A DNA stretch of 56,739 nt. It comes from Deltaproteobacteria bacterium (GTDB lineage Bacteria > Myxococcota_A > UBA796 > SXON01). Shown one piece after another: positions 7,959 to 16,516 of this stretch (its first letter is position 1; each line of letters starts with the position of its first letter). The translations under genes and the position numbers were made by a program. The stretch covers positions 1 through 56,739 of the forward strand of contig CANKOI010000016.1 in assembly GCA_947484175.1 (NCBI GenBank), in the 5' to 3' direction. Under the pieces are notes generated by a model. That model searched no databases, was not told the DNA's origin, and saw only the letters and a program-made list of their open reading frames with translations.

Positions 7959-8660
7959 ATGCTCACCCTCCTCCTCTTTACGCTCTCCTCCGCGCACGCC
8001 GACGACGACACCGTTCTGAAATCAAAGAACAAAGGGGACAAGAAGGAGGACGGCGAGAAAAAGGACAAGAAGAAGAAGAAGGACGACGAAGGTGGGAAGA
8101 TTCTCGGTCTCAACTGGGAGCCGTACGTTCAGCCGGGCGGTGGCGTGCAGATCGACGCCAGCGGCGACACCGCGGTGACCGCGGGTGCCGACGTCGGCAT
8201 TCGCTACTGGAAAGGCAAACTCGAAGGCGACCTCTACCTCGGCGGCACCTACATCACGTCCGACACGGTCGCCGGCTACGACGTGCACCTCGGCGACACG
8301 ACGGGCTACCGCGCCAAATACTTCGGGATCGCGGGTGGCCTGGAGGCCCGCTACGACGGTCAGTCCGACATCGTCACCGGCGAAGACATCTTCAAGCCGG
8401 CCTTCGGCGTGGGCGTGCCGGTGGAGCTCACCGTCGGTCCGAAGAAGTACTACGCCAAAGCGGGGGTGATGCCGGCTTGGTACTTCGACGAAGCGCGGAA
8501 GCCCGCCGAGGGCGTGGTGCCGCTGGGAGACGAGTTCCAGTGGAGCGTGGGCGCGGGCGTGAAGCTGGGCCAGTTCAAGGGAGAGCTAGGCTTTTCCCAG
8601 CTGATCACGGGGGCAGGCACCTACAATACGCCTACCATCGTGCTCGGGTACAATCCCTAA
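7959..8660 (+). CDS. Secreted protein with charged linker and beta-barrel-like domain
   Basis: The 233-residue product starts with a short signal peptide (MLTLLLFTLSSAHA, cleavage before DDD). A strikingly Lys/Asp-rich stretch follows at about 20-45 (KKEDGEKKDKKKKKDDE). From about residue 50 the sequence alternates hydrophobic and polar residues with Gly and aromatic positions (GADVGIRYWKGKLEGDLYLG, GIAGGLEARYDG, GVGVPVELTVG) and ends IVLGYNP, as in small outer-membrane barrels. No family is recognised by eye. The charged linker could bind peptidoglycan or lipopolysaccharide phosphate; that is speculative. Confidence 0.6.
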   Translation: MLTLLLFTLSSAHADDDTVLKSKNKGDKKEDGEKKDKKKKKDDEGGKILGLNWEPYVQPGGGVQIDASGDTAVTAGADVGIRYWKGKLEGDLYLGGTYITSDTVAGYDVHLGDTTGYRAKYFGIAGGLEARYDGQSDIVTGEDIFKPAFGVGVPVELTVGPKKYYAKAGVMPAWYFDEARKPAEGVVPLGDEFQWSVGAGVKLGQFKGELGFSQLITGAGTYNTPTIVLGYNP

Positions 8661-8664
8661 GCGC

Positions 8665-9600
8665 TCACCCCAGCGCCATCATCGCCTCGAGCGGGGCCAG
8701 CGCACGCAGGCGCAGCCCCTCCTCCATCTCCAAGCGCGGCTCGAGGTCGCGGAGCGCTAAGTACATCTTCTCGAGGGTGTTCCGCTTCATGTGCGGGCAC
8801 TCGTTGCAGGCGCAGTTCTCGTCCATGCCAGGGAGCGGGATGAGCACCTTGCCCGGGGCCGACTTCTTCATCTGATGCAGGATGCCGGCCTCGGTGGCCA
8901 CGATGAAGGCGGGCGCTTCGGTCACTCGCACGTACTCCAACAGCGCCGACGTGCTCCCGATGAAGTGCGCGCGCTCCAAAAGGGTGGGCTCACATTCCGG
9001 GTGCGCCACCACGTGCACCCCCGGGTTCTTCGACACCAGCTCGATGAGCTTCCTCTCGTTGAAGGTCTCGTGGACGATGCAGGTGCCCGGCCACAGGTGC
9101 ATCGCCCGGCCGGTGCGGCGAGCCACGTACTGGCCGAGGTTGCGGTCGGGCGCGAAGATCAGCTCCTGGTCGGCGGGAAAGCTGGCCACGACCCGCTCCG
9201 CATTGCTGCTGGTGCAGATGATGTCGGAGATGGCCTTCACATCTGCAGTGCAGTTGATGTACGACACCACCTTCGCGCCGGGGTGTTTGTCCTTCATGCG
9301 CTGGAGCGCCGGCGCCGGGCACGCATCGGCAAGCGAGCAGCCGGCCTTCATGTCGGGCACCAGCACGATGCGGCCAGGGTTGAGGATCTTGGCGGTCTCC
9401 GCCATGAAGTGCACGCCGCAAAATAGGATCACGTCGGCGGTGGTGTTCTGCGCCGCTTTGGCGAGCTGCAGGGAGTCACCGATGAAGTCGGCCACGTCCT
9501 GAATGTCGCCGTCTTGGTAGTAGTGCGCGAGGATGACGGCATTACGCTGCCGGCGAAGGTCGTCGATTGCGCCGAGGAGATCGAGGGGCAGGCGTTCCAT
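8665..9600 (-). CDS. nadA: Quinolinate synthase A
   Basis: NadA condenses iminoaspartate with dihydroxyacetone phosphate to quinolinate in de novo NAD synthesis, using a [4Fe-4S] cluster. The 311-residue protein has ILAHYYQDGDIQDVADFIGDS near the N-terminus, the cluster cysteines in FCGVHFMAE (C61), HPECEPT and CACNECPHM, and substrate motifs such as DMKAGCSLADACP and TSSNAE. The ATG at 9600 matches the family N-terminus. nadB and nadC are not nearby. A 97-bp leader with nested inverted repeats precedes it. Confidence 0.95.
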   Translation of the reverse strand: MERLPLDLLGAIDDLRRQRNAVILAHYYQDGDIQDVADFIGDSLQLAKAAQNTTADVILFCGVHFMAETAKILNPGRIVLVPDMKAGCSLADACPAPALQRMKDKHPGAKVVSYINCTADVKAISDIICTSSNAERVVASFPADQELIFAPDRNLGQYVARRTGRAMHLWPGTCIVHETFNERKLIELVSKNPGVHVVAHPECEPTLLERAHFIGSTSALLEYVRVTEAPAFIVATEAGILHQMKKSAPGKVLIPLPGMDENCACNECPHMKRNTLEKMYLALRDLEPRLEMEEGLRLRALAPLEAMMALG

Positions 9601-9627
9601 CGGGCATTCTAACTCAAAGCTGTGGGG

Positions 9628-9681
9628 GCGATGCGGCGCGACCTGATCGCTCTGTTGAGAGCGTAAGCCGCACCGCATCGC
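9628..9681 (-). repeat. Nested inverted repeats in the nadA leader
   Basis: Outer arms GCGATGCGG (9628-9636) and CCGCATCGC (9673-9681) are perfectly complementary over 9 bp. They enclose a second perfect stem, CGCTCT (9648-9653) and AGAGCG (9658-9663), with a 4-nt loop. The structure sits between the stop of the AgmX-like gene and the nadA ATG, which are transcribed in the same direction. It could be a terminator for the upstream gene or a structured nadA leader. No U-run follows it. Confidence 0.6.
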
Positions 9682-9697
9682 ACGCCGCCGGGCGGGC

Positions 9698-11050
9698 TCA
9701 GCTCTCCGCGAAAACGAACGGGTAGTTCACCACAGCGATCCCCCCGCCGCGGAGCGGCGGGAAGGTCATGTGGTGGAAGCGGGCCGTCACGCACGACTCC
9801 ACTCGTTCGTTGCCCATCGTGCTTTTGGCCACGTTGGCGCTACTGACACTGCCGTCTTTGGCGATGATGAACTTCACGCTCACCTTGCCGGCCAGCCCGG
9901 GTGATCGGTTCAGCTCTCGCTGGTAGCAGTAGCGGATCTGGCTCATGTGGCGTTTCACGACTGCGTCGACAGCGGCTCGGTCGATGCCGCCCATGGTGAT
10001 GGGGTCCTCCACGGCGACCAGCGCGGAGTCGGGGCGAGGCTCACGTGGCTTCCCTGGGCCCGTGGCGAAGGGGTCGTACTCGCTGCCACGTTTGGGGCCG
10101 GTCGTGTTGCCAATCGAGGGCCCGGTGGCAAAACCCACCCCGGAGCAGTCGCGACCGACACAACGGCCGCTCAGCTTGCCGTCTAGCCCCGGCAGCTGGG
10201 TACCCTTGCTCCCGATGAGGTCCTTGATCCCCGCCGAGATGTCCGAGGGCAGCGCCGTTTCGCTCAGCGTCGCGTCGAGGCCGGCGAAGAGCTCTTCCAC
10301 CTTCTTGTGCACCACCTTCGCGTCGCTCTGGCCGAGCTCCTTCACGATCGACTTCTTCGGGTCGCGCGGGCCTTCGCCAGAGCCGCCGCCGGGCTCCTTC
10401 TCCGCCGTCTTCACCGGCGTGGTGGCCGGCTCCGGCTTCGCCGGCAGGTACAGTTGCACCAGTGTGTCCACGCGACCGTCCTCGTTCATCGACGCCGAGG
10501 GGGGCGGCGTGAACGCGCCCACCACGCCGAGCAGCGCCGCCATGAAGCCCACGCCCAGCGCCACGACCAGCACCGCCGGGTCCACGTCGCCGACGAGCGG
10601 GACCGGCAAGCGTCGGCTCAGCCACACGGTGCGCACCACGAAGATCGAGGTGCCCACCTCGAGTACGAGGGTCTGCTCGTCGCCGAGGCGCAGCGAGTCG
10701 CCGCCCGACAGGCAGGCGCTCAGCGCGGTGCGCTTCTCGCCTTCGTCGAGGAAGCCGGCCCAGTGCGGGTTGCAGCGCACCACCCACCCCGCACCGTCGT
10801 GCTGCACGAGCGGGTGGTGGTCGCCCGGCAACATCTCCAGCGGCACGGGAAAGTCGTCGGCGAGGCCGAGCCGCACGGTTTCCGTACGCGGGAAGTGCCG
10901 GATGTCGACGACGGTCTCGCCGAACACCCGCGCCACCTCCAGAACGCGGCCGGCGCTCTTGTCGTACACGGCGGGGTTGAGCGCCTCGGGGCGCAGCAGG
11001 AAAGCGAGGGCGGCCTCGCTAGAACAATCACGGTTGAGCTCAGTGTGCAT
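9698..11050 (-). CDS. AgmX/PglI-type TonB-like envelope protein
   Basis: This 450-residue protein has an N-terminal cytoplasmic domain (about 1-170, strand-rich, perhaps FHA-like), one transmembrane helix near 175-200 (AVLVVALGVGFMAALLGVVG), a Pro/Lys/Gly-rich linker and a C-terminal domain starting at IDRAAVDAVVKRHMSQIRYCYQREL. The latter, with paired cysteines (RYCYQ and ESCVTARF) and FPPLRGG, is the AgmX/PglI C-terminal domain related to TonB, found in myxobacterial gliding and envelope proteins. ATG 11050 has a strong Shine-Dalgarno (GGAGGTG). It probably spans the periplasm to contact outer-membrane partners. Confidence 0.8.
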   Translation of the reverse strand: MHTELNRDCSSEAALAFLLRPEALNPAVYDKSAGRVLEVARVFGETVVDIRHFPRTETVRLGLADDFPVPLEMLPGDHHPLVQHDGAGWVVRCNPHWAGFLDEGEKRTALSACLSGGDSLRLGDEQTLVLEVGTSIFVVRTVWLSRRLPVPLVGDVDPAVLVVALGVGFMAALLGVVGAFTPPPSASMNEDGRVDTLVQLYLPAKPEPATTPVKTAEKEPGGGSGEGPRDPKKSIVKELGQSDAKVVHKKVEELFAGLDATLSETALPSDISAGIKDLIGSKGTQLPGLDGKLSGRCVGRDCSGVGFATGPSIGNTTGPKRGSEYDPFATGPGKPREPRPDSALVAVEDPITMGGIDRAAVDAVVKRHMSQIRYCYQRELNRSPGLAGKVSVKFIIAKDGSVSSANVAKSTMGNERVESCVTARFHHMTFPPLRGGGIAVVNYPFVFAES

Positions 11051-11097
11051 GGTTGCACCTCCGCGGGGTGCAGACACGCCCCGCCCGGCGCGGTTCG

Positions 11098-12318
11098 TCA
11101 GAGGGGCGTCAAGCTGCGCTGGGCGCCCGCGAGCCCGAAGCGACCGCCCCCCGTGGGCATCCGCGCCACCCATGCTGCCGCACCCACGGCCAACGCCGCC
11201 GCCAGCCCGAAGTGGCCCGCGTACCCCAGCGCCTGCGCTGAGAAGCCGCTGGCCAGCGCGCCGAGCCCCTGAGCCAGCACCACGACCGACGCTTGCACCG
11301 TGTAGTCCGTGCCGCTGTGGCCTGGCCGGCACGCCCCCATCATCGCCGTGAACAGGGCCGCCGTGGCCATCCCCGACACGAGGTGCTCCGCCACGATCAC
11401 CGCTCCCGCATAGGCCGGACCATGCTCCGCGAAGAGCGCGTAGGCCAGAAGTGTGGCCACCTGCGCCCCCCCGAAGCCGAGCAGCCCCGCCCGCACCGAC
11501 CACCGCGCCACGAACCAGCCCCCGAACAGCGCTCCGGTGATGGCGGCTCCCGAGCCGTACACGCCCATCAACCGGCCGATCTCGCCGAGCTGGAGCCCCT
11601 GGTCGACAAGCAGCGGCTTCGCCATGCCGGTGCCGAAGGCGTCGCCGAACTTGTACAAGAAGAGCAGGCCGAACCACGCACGCCCGTTTCGGCCGGAAAA
11701 CCAGCGGTCCCACCGCAGGGCCTGGTGCGGTTCAGCTGACCGCTCCACCCGCTCCGGGGCGTGCGCGAGGAGGATCGGCACGGTCGCCAGGAGCACCAGC
11801 GCTCCCGCCGCTAAGAACGTGCGGGCCCAGCCCCACGTGGCGAACTGCTGGATGAGGAGCCCGCCCCCCACCACCATGCCGAGCCGGTAGCCCGCCACTT
11901 GCACCCCGTTGCCCAGGCCCCTTTCCTGCGGCGGCAGCAGCTCCACGGCGAGCGCGTCGGTGGCGATGTCCTGAGTGGCTGCCACCAGGTTGCAGAGCAG
12001 CACCACGACGAGGAGCGGGCCCATCTGCGACGGAGGCACGCCCGCCAGCAGGATTAGCAAAGCGGCGGCGGCCACGTTCAGCGGCACGATCACGCGCCGA
12101 CGGGGCCCCGGGTGCCCGTCTACCAAGGGGGCCCACAAGAACTTCAATACCCACGGGAGCGCGAGCAGGTTCGAGAGGCCGATGGCTTCGAGCGAGTAGC
12201 CCTGCTGGCGCATCATCACGGGCAGGGCCTGGGTGAAGATGCCGAAGGGCAGGCCCTGCGCGAAGTACAGCCCCGACAGCAGGATGGCCCGGCCCAGCGC
12301 GCCCGGCGTGGGGATCAC
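11098..12318 (-). CDS. AmpG-like major facilitator transporter
   Basis: This 406-residue membrane protein has about twelve hydrophobic helices. The start LSGLYFAQGLPFGIFTQALP and the motif AATQDIATDALAVELL are characteristic of the AmpG branch of the MFS, which imports anhydro-muropeptides in Gram-negative bacteria. The GTG start at 12318 overlaps the stop of the GH57 gene (GTGA), so the two are coupled. Pairing with a glycoside hydrolase suggests a transported saccharide or glycopeptide, but AmpG substrate specificity cannot be confirmed here. No ampC or ampD is adjacent. Confidence 0.82.
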   Translation of the reverse strand: MIPTPGALGRAILLSGLYFAQGLPFGIFTQALPVMMRQQGYSLEAIGLSNLLALPWVLKFLWAPLVDGHPGPRRRVIVPLNVAAAALLILLAGVPPSQMGPLLVVVLLCNLVAATQDIATDALAVELLPPQERGLGNGVQVAGYRLGMVVGGGLLIQQFATWGWARTFLAAGALVLLATVPILLAHAPERVERSAEPHQALRWDRWFSGRNGRAWFGLLFLYKFGDAFGTGMAKPLLVDQGLQLGEIGRLMGVYGSGAAITGALFGGWFVARWSVRAGLLGFGGAQVATLLAYALFAEHGPAYAGAVIVAEHLVSGMATAALFTAMMGACRPGHSGTDYTVQASVVVLAQGLGALASGFSAQALGYAGHFGLAAALAVGAAAWVARMPTGGGRFGLAGAQRSLTPL

Positions 12319-14099
12319 TCGCCTGGCCGAGGGCAGGGGCGCTCCAGCCGGAAGCAGCCGTGCTCGGGCAGCCGCAGCCCCTCCGGCGACCACAGCACCA
12401 CGGCGTCGGGCCCCTCCGCCTCCACCCGCCAACCCGCCTCCACCGCGGCGCCCGCGGCGCCCACGAGGCGGGTGGCGAGGGTGCCCGCCGACGTGAAGCC
12501 GTACTCCAGCCGCGCCGGCCACCCTGGGCCGGCGGCCATCGCGCCGCGCGTGAGCGCCACCCAGCCGGCGCCGTTCCAGCCGAAGAAGTCGTCGCGCTCG
12601 GGGGCCACCGTTCCGCTCGGCGGCTGGCCGGGCGCGGGGCGGGAGCCGAGCGGAACGCCCAGCTCGGCCATCGGCGGCGCGCCCATGCAGCGCAGCGCTT
12701 CGGCGAGGTGGGCGCGGAAGAGGCGGTCAAACTCGCCGGCGAAGGGGGTTTCGAACTCGGGGCCGTACCACCAGAACCAGTCGCTCGCTTCGGCGCGCCA
12801 CAACGCCCGCCGTGCGCCCTCGGCGTCGGGCGCGCCGGCCTCGCGGGCGCTGAACTCCTCTCGCACCGTGCGAAGCAGTCGCCACGCCGCGCGGTCGTCG
12901 TCGTGACCGATCCAAATGCGGAAGTCCGCGCCGATCCAGCTCCCGGTGTGCAGCTGCTCCACGGTGCCCGTCGCTGCTCGTTGAGCGAGGTCACCACAGG
13001 TCTGCAGCGGCGCCCGCGCAAAGAGCTCGCGCAGGAGCCCGGCTCCGGCGTCCCGAAAACTCTCCCACGGGTTCTCGCCGTCGAGCGCCACCACCACATC
13101 GGCGCCGTGCGACCGGGCGAGCAGGTCGCTCACGGCCTCCGCGGGCGAGGCGTCGGCGTACACAAAACCCATGCGGTCGCTCAGTTCGTGCTGCCGGAAG
13201 AGGCCCCGCATCGAACCCACCTGCCAGGTCGGACCCTCACCTTCGCGTTGCGAGCGCGCCAGAACGAGCTCGTCACTCACGAACCAGCGGAAACCCGCCG
13301 CCGCGGCCAGCTCCACCACCTCCGGGCTCACCGAGCCTTCGCTGGGCCAGAGCCCCCTCACCTCCCGCCCCGTCCATTGCTCCACCACGCGGCGCCCCTC
13401 GCGCAGCTGGGCCTCGGCGTCTTCGGGGAAAACGAAGCCCGGGTCGGGGAAGGGGCCGAGGTTGCGGGCGGCATGTGCGGTGTTCACGAGCAGGGGCAGG
13501 ATGGGGTGGGCGTAGGGCGTGGCGGACACCTCGGGGAGCGCGGCGTAGAGCGCCCTCAGGCCGGCGATGCAGGACCGCTGCACGCCCAGCACGAAGTCCT
13601 TGTCGGCCTCACCGAAGCCGCGCCCCTGTTGCCGCAGCTCGCCGAGCGCCGGCCAGTCCTCCATCGCGGTGGACCCGAACCACGCGAGGTTGCACCACAC
13701 CTGAAGGTCGCGCAGGTGCGAAACGCCGAAGGCTTCGCCGCGCGCGCGCCGCGCTCGCAGAGCCCCCCATCCGGGAAACCAGCCGAAGGCGCGCGCACTG
13801 CCGTGGAGGCCGTTCTCCACCAGCCACGCGGCCTCCCCGGGGGTGAGGCTCTCCGCGGGGCGCGAGCAGAGGTCGAGGTGCACATCCGAGCCGCCCGCGG
13901 CGTACTGATCGAGCTGTTCCACGAGGGTGGGCACGAGGTTCACGGTCACGGCGGCGCCGGCCTCGTGGATGAGCCGCGGCACATCGCGGTAGCCGCGGGT
14001 GGCGTGCAGGCGCACCCACGGCATGATGGGCGCGCCCGTGGCGGGGTGCCGGTAGTCCGGCTGGTGCATGTGGAAGAGGAAGCTCAGCACGCGGGGCAA
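12315..14099 (-). CDS. Glycoside hydrolase family 57 protein
   Basis: This 594-residue protein is a GH57 enzyme, a retaining family that includes alpha-amylase, 4-alpha-glucanotransferase and amylopullulanase. It opens with FLFHMHQPDYR (family motif 1) and has GLWPSEGSVSPEVVE, holding the likely nucleophile Glu, and VVALDGENPWESF, holding the likely acid/base Asp. The DUF3536-like C-terminal part is alpha-helical and ends in a small strand-rich domain. No signal peptide is seen, so it acts in the cytoplasm. The start is TTG (14099) or the internal GTG at 14090. It is coupled to an AmpG-like transporter. Confidence 0.88.
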   Translation of the reverse strand: MPRVLSFLFHMHQPDYRHPATGAPIMPWVRLHATRGYRDVPRLIHEAGAAVTVNLVPTLVEQLDQYAAGGSDVHLDLCSRPAESLTPGEAAWLVENGLHGSARAFGWFPGWGALRARRARGEAFGVSHLRDLQVWCNLAWFGSTAMEDWPALGELRQQGRGFGEADKDFVLGVQRSCIAGLRALYAALPEVSATPYAHPILPLLVNTAHAARNLGPFPDPGFVFPEDAEAQLREGRRVVEQWTGREVRGLWPSEGSVSPEVVELAAAAGFRWFVSDELVLARSQREGEGPTWQVGSMRGLFRQHELSDRMGFVYADASPAEAVSDLLARSHGADVVVALDGENPWESFRDAGAGLLRELFARAPLQTCGDLAQRAATGTVEQLHTGSWIGADFRIWIGHDDDRAAWRLLRTVREEFSAREAGAPDAEGARRALWRAEASDWFWWYGPEFETPFAGEFDRLFRAHLAEALRCMGAPPMAELGVPLGSRPAPGQPPSGTVAPERDDFFGWNGAGWVALTRGAMAAGPGWPARLEYGFTSAGTLATRLVGAAGAAVEAGWRVEAEGPDAVVLWSPEGLRLPEHGCFRLERPCPRPGE

Positions 14100-14145
14100 C
14101 CTATCCGGGCCGCCGGGAAGGCCGCCTCCGCGTTAGCCCGCTCGC

Positions 14146-15144
14146 ATGACGATCCCCGTGGCCATCCTCGGCGCCACCGGCATGGTGGGGCAACGTTTCG
14201 TGCAGCTCCTGCAGGGGCACCCGCTCTTCCACGTCGCCGAGCTCTGCGCCTCCCCGCGTTCCGCGGGCCGACGCTACGCTGCCGCCTCCCCCTGGCGCCT
14301 CGCCGGGGAGAACCCCCTCCCCGACCTGCCCGTCCTCCCGTGCGACCCCGCTCTCGTCCGCTCCCCCCTCGTGTTCTCGGCCCTCGACGCCGACACCGCG
14401 CTCGAGGTGGAACCCGCGTTCGCCGCGGCCGGCCGAGCCGTGATCACCAACGCCAGTCCGTTCCGGATGGAGGCCGGCGTGCCGCTGCTCATCCCCGAGG
14501 TGAACCCCGATCACAGCGAGTGGGTGCGCGGGAAGCGCGGCTACATCGTGGCCAACCCCAACTGCACCCATCAGGCGATGACGATTGCGCTCGCTCCCTT
14601 GCACCGCCGTTGGGGGGTAGAGGCCGTCTGTGTGGCTTCGTACCAGGCCGTGAGCGGCACCGGCTACCCCGGCGAGAGCGCGTGGGACATCCTCGGCAAC
14701 GTACACCCCATCGGGGGCGACGAAGAAACGAAGGTGGCGAGCGAGCCCCAAAAGATCCTCGACGCGCCCGACCTCCGCATCTCCGCGCGCTGCGTGCGCG
14801 TTCCCGTGACCGACGGCCATCTCGTGAGCCTCCAGGTGCGTCTGGCCACCGACCCGGGCGTGGCGGCCGTGACCGACGCGCTCCGCTCCTTCGTCGGCCC
14901 GCACGTACTTCCGAGCTCCCCTCGCCCGCTGGTGCACATCCTCACGGCCCGCAACCGCCCCTGCCCTCGCCTCGACGCCGACCGTGGGGCTGGCATGGCG
15001 ATCAGCATCGGCCCCGTGCGGCCGTGCGAGGTGATGACGGTGAAGTTCTTCGCCCTCGCTCACAACGCGATTCGGGGCGCTGCCGGCGGGGCCATCGCCA
15101 ACGCGGAGTTGCTTCACGCCCGCGGCCTCCTTCCGGCGGTGTAG
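14146..15144 (+). CDS. asd: Aspartate-semialdehyde dehydrogenase, archaeal/fungal-type branch
   Basis: Asd reduces aspartyl phosphate to aspartate semialdehyde, the branch point to lysine, diaminopimelate, methionine and threonine. The 332-residue protein has the NADP motif GATGMVGQRF at 9-18, TNASPFRMEAGVPLLIPEVN and the catalytic Cys140 in NPNCTHQ, followed by YQAVSGTGYPG and DEETKVASEPQKIL. These segments match the archaeal/fungal ASADH subgroup more closely than the E. coli type. His replaces the usual Ser/Thr two residues after the Cys. It diverges from the GH57 gene, 46 bp away. Confidence 0.92.
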   Translation: MTIPVAILGATGMVGQRFVQLLQGHPLFHVAELCASPRSAGRRYAAASPWRLAGENPLPDLPVLPCDPALVRSPLVFSALDADTALEVEPAFAAAGRAVITNASPFRMEAGVPLLIPEVNPDHSEWVRGKRGYIVANPNCTHQAMTIALAPLHRRWGVEAVCVASYQAVSGTGYPGESAWDILGNVHPIGGDEETKVASEPQKILDAPDLRISARCVRVPVTDGHLVSLQVRLATDPGVAAVTDALRSFVGPHVLPSSPRPLVHILTARNRPCPRLDADRGAGMAISIGPVRPCEVMTVKFFALAHNAIRGAAGGAIANAELLHARGLLPAV

Positions 15145-15177
15145 GCGCGGCGACCCTCATCGAGGTAAAGTAGGCCG

Positions 15178-16440
15178 GTGTTGACCCCCCTCCTCCTCCT
15201 CGCCTGTGACTCCACCGGTTCCATCCAACTCGGCGGCAACGAAACGGGCGCCGATCCCCACACTGCCGCCGCAGTCGACACCGACGGCGACCAACTGCCC
15301 GGCGACACTTCGACCGACACGGACACCGACACCGCCGAAGAGCCCGACTCCGACGTGGTGTACTCCGCGTGGTTCGACGAGACCGTCATGCACACCGTCG
15401 ACATCACGGTGAGCGACCGCGGCATCCGCGATCTCAACAACAACGGGCGGGAGTACGTGGAGGCCGACGTGGTGCTCGACGGCACCCCGCTCCCGCAGGT
15501 GGGGCTCCGCCTGAAGGGCTCGAGCACCTACCAGGACCTCAACTGCAGCGACGGCTACTGCAAGGCCAGCTTCAAGATCAAGACCGACGAGTACCTTCCC
15601 GACCAGAAGTTCGGCAGCCTCCAGCGCATCACGCTGAACAACATGACGACCGACTACACGCAGTCCAAAGAGGTCGTGGTCTACAACATCCTCCGCGACG
15701 CCTCCCAGCTCGCGTCGCGATGCAGCTACGCCCGCGTCACGCTCAACGGCGAGCCCTGGGGCCTCTATGCCAACGTGGAGGCCGTGGACGACGAGTGGGT
15801 GGAGCGCCGGTTCACCGACCCCTCCGGCAACCTCTGGGCCACCGCATCGTCGGGGGCCGACTTCACGGACACGGGGCTGTATTTCTGGGAGTCCAACAGC
15901 GGCGATGGCGACAAGTCCCAGCTGCAGGCGCTCACCCGCGCCCTCGCCCGCTACGAGGGCGACTTCTTCGGCGAGCTGAGCGGCCTGATGAACGTGGACC
16001 AGTACCTCGACTACTGGGCCTGGTGCGCCGCGATGGGCAACTACGACGGGTACCCGTTCACCGGCAACGACGTCATCCTCTACGAAGACCCGCTCGACGA
16101 ACGCCGCATGGTATTCGCGCCCTGGGGCACCGACGAGAGCTTCGACCAGTACGAGAGCTCCGGCCGCATCTGGTACAACGCCTACACCACGCTGGGCTAC
16201 GCCTGCTTGGCCGATGCCGCCTGTGTCGCCGAGCTGAAGGTACGCATTCAGGCCAACGCGGATGTCACCGAAGGCATGGACATGCTCACCCGCGCCCAGG
16301 CGGCGTGGGACCTCTCCGAAGCCGACGTCACGACCGACCCCACCCGGCCCTTCCCTCCCAGCGATGTGTGGGCCTACCGCGACTACTACGCAGCCGTGAT
16401 CGACGGGTGGCCGGCGTATACCCGCCAGAAGGCGCTCTGA
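15178..16440 (+). CDS. CotH-like kinase domain lipoprotein
   Basis: The 420-residue product starts at GTG with an extremely short lipoprotein signal (MLTPLLLLAC, lipidated C10), then an Asp/Thr-rich linker (about 15-58). The remainder, from about residue 65 (HTVDITVSDRGIRDLNNNG), resembles CotH proteins: VGLRLKGSSTYQ, KASFKIKTDEY, QRITLNNMTTDYTQSKEVVVYNILRDA, LNGEPWGLYANVEAVDDEWVERRF and FAPWGTDESFD. CotH of Bacillus is an atypical protein kinase of the spore coat; secreted homologues in other bacteria are of unknown role. It is probably surface-exposed. Confidence 0.82.
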   Translation: MLTPLLLLACDSTGSIQLGGNETGADPHTAAAVDTDGDQLPGDTSTDTDTDTAEEPDSDVVYSAWFDETVMHTVDITVSDRGIRDLNNNGREYVEADVVLDGTPLPQVGLRLKGSSTYQDLNCSDGYCKASFKIKTDEYLPDQKFGSLQRITLNNMTTDYTQSKEVVVYNILRDASQLASRCSYARVTLNGEPWGLYANVEAVDDEWVERRFTDPSGNLWATASSGADFTDTGLYFWESNSGDGDKSQLQALTRALARYEGDFFGELSGLMNVDQYLDYWAWCAAMGNYDGYPFTGNDVILYEDPLDERRMVFAPWGTDESFDQYESSGRIWYNAYTTLGYACLADAACVAELKVRIQANADVTEGMDMLTRAQAAWDLSEADVTTDPTRPFPPSDVWAYRDYYAAVIDGWPAYTRQKAL

Positions 16441-16442
16441 AG

Positions 16443-16516
16443 GATCGGGTGGGGTGATGCGCGGCGGCCTGTCCGCGTTGCTGTCAAGCGGCTCGCCTGC
16501 GCATCACGGCCCGATC
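16443..16516. terminator. Long imperfect stem-loop between convergent genes
   Basis: GATCGGG (16443-16449) pairs with CCCGATC (16510-16516), and GTGATGCGC (16454-16462) pairs with GCGCATCAC (16499-16507), leaving a small internal loop. The structure starts just past the CotH stop and runs over the last codons of the convergent membrane hydrolase gene. It could stop transcription from both sides. There is no T-run, so intrinsic termination is uncertain. Confidence 0.45.

Noticed and set aside
9601..9697. NAD+-I riboswitch before nadA
   Set aside because: No match to the known repeated-domain consensus could be seen by eye, so it is only reported as a structured leader to be checked with a covariance model.
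12360..15173. A 937-codon plus-strand frame across GH57 and asd
   Set aside because: It runs antisense to GH57 and out of frame with asd, and has no domain.
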